From Bacteroidota bacterium (lineage in GTDB: Bacteria > Bacteroidota > Bacteroidia > Bacteroidales > Prolixibacteraceae), in assembly GCA_030695265.1 (NCBI GenBank), contig JAUYTA010000326.1:1-15303 (forward strand): a stretch of 15,303 bases of DNA, written 5' to 3'. Below, piece after piece: positions 14,968 through 15,303 of the stretch. The notes beneath the pieces are model-generated. The model saw only the letters and a list, made by a program, of their open reading frames with translations, was not told the origin of the DNA and did no database searches. How positions within the stretch are numbered: position 1 is the first letter of the stretch; every line of letters begins with the position of its first letter. The position numbers and the translations under genes are program-made.

Positions 14968-15238
14968 CCATTTTCATTTGTTGGTGAGAATTAAGGATCA
15001 GGTGGAGGTAGTTGCAACTTTAAACCTGACAGGTTTCGAAAACCTGTCAGGTTTAAAGCCACTTCACCAACATTTTTCCAACTTATTTAACGCTTACACC
15101 AAAGCTTATAACATCCGTTTAGGAACCCGGGGCGCTTTGTTTGAACGTCCGTTCAAACGCAAACGAATTGACAATGATCATTATTTGAAGCGGGTTATCC
15201 TTTATATCCATAACAATCCCGTCCACCCTGTCAAATAA
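14966..15238 (+). pseudogene. RAYT transposase gene, central/C-terminal fragment, interrupted a second time
   Basis: This continues the RAYT gene from NHFHLLVRIKDQVEVV, which holds the HUH metal-binding motif. It runs through a 14-residue in-frame stretch encoded by a palindrome (NLTGFENLSGLK) to FSNLFNAYTKAYNIRLG, RGALFERPFKRKRID and LKRVILYIHNNPVH. The last block includes the tyrosine I regard as the likely nucleophile of the family. The frame then enters the second GIY-YIG element copy and stops after PVK, just as in the first fragment. The normal C-terminal part (after YIHNNPVH) would lie beyond the window. The frame is also open upstream to an ATG at 14936, but those ten codons are element sequence read out of frame. 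Confidence 0.88.
15018..15058. repeat. REP-like palindrome, copy 2, within RAYT coding sequence
   Basis: CTTTAAACCTGACAGGTTT (15018-15036) and its exact complement (15040-15058) flank a 3-nt loop CGA. The central AACCTGACAGGTTT is shared with the palindrome at 13969-14007, while the outer bases differ. It lies in frame inside the RAYT gene, between VEVVATL and PLHQHFS, adding residues rather than breaking the frame. Confidence 0.92.
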
Positions 15239-15303
15239 TTTTAAATTTTTCGAATGGAACAATTCTATTACATATATGTGTTGCGCAGTTTGAACGATGG
15301 AAA
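15225..15303 (+). mobile_element. GIY-YIG mini-element, copy 2, cut by the window end
   Basis: The bases from 15225 to the end are identical to 14651-14729, 79 of 79 by direct comparison. This copy is in the same orientation and enters the RAYT frame in the same phase, producing the same PVK-stop ending. It lies directly after the codons for NNPVH. Only the left end, leader and first codons of its GIY-YIG gene are visible, so its right end and integrity are unknown. Confidence 0.9.
15254..15303 (+). CDS. GIY-YIG nuclease family protein, second copy, partial
   Basis: The ATG and the following 16 codons (MEQFYYIYVLRSLNDG and on) are identical at the base level to the start of the GIY-YIG gene at 14680. 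The gene runs off the window. Identity including the leader suggests a very recent duplication or gene conversion. Confidence 0.85.
   Translation, partial: MEQFYYIYVLRSLNDG

Overview
The window looks like chromosomal DNA of a member of the Bacteroidota, probably of the Bacteroidales/Marinilabiliales type. The grounds are the protein families present: an A2M/TonB-plug protein, a fasciclin lipoprotein with an acidic N-terminus after its lipid-anchored cysteine, an AraC regulator of a Bacteroidota type, and a RAYT transposase with CCTGACAGG-type palindromes. Genes also start at ATG without obvious Shine-Dalgarno sequences. No rRNA, tRNA or CRISPR array was seen.

Layout. 1-642 is the 3' end of a large envelope protein. 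778-3048 is a complete MaeB-type malic enzyme. From 3365 to 8466 there is one co-directional molybdenum-hydroxylase locus: an AraC-type regulator that has lost its sensor half, the [2Fe-2S] subunit, the molybdopterin subunit with a Tat/lipoprotein leader, an XdhC-type cofactor-insertion protein, and a MocA-like molybdenum-cofactor nucleotidyltransferase overlapping xdhC by 8 nt. Together these make, mature and export an aldehyde/N-heterocycle oxidase whose substrate cannot be read from sequence. A G+C-richer beta-helix gene on the minus strand (8526-9986), apparently without its 5' end, follows. Then comes a fasciclin-repeat lipoprotein (10164-11933).

The last 3.3 kb is an accessory, repeat-rich zone. 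It holds an orphan cas6 whose 3' end runs into a 178-bp G-rich minisatellite, a MITE-like 323-bp segment with imperfect inverted ends, a pRiA4b ORF-3-like gene, a perfect 39-bp REP-like palindrome, a small DUF3024-like gene, and a RAYT (REP-associated tyrosine transposase) gene.

The most striking observation is in that RAYT gene. It carries an in-frame copy of the REP-like palindrome. It is also interrupted by a compact element of about 316 bp that encodes one intact GIY-YIG nuclease and is bounded by a perfect 17-nt inverted repeat. Removing the element restores the RAYT frame exactly at its HUH catalytic motif. A second copy, identical over the 79 nt visible, begins just after the conserved YIHNNPVH motif of the same gene and runs off the window. 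The element ends share the core CCTGTCA with the REP palindromes and with the MITE-like ends. This looks like a minimal transposon or homing-like element built around a GIY-YIG nuclease and nested in REP/RAYT machinery.
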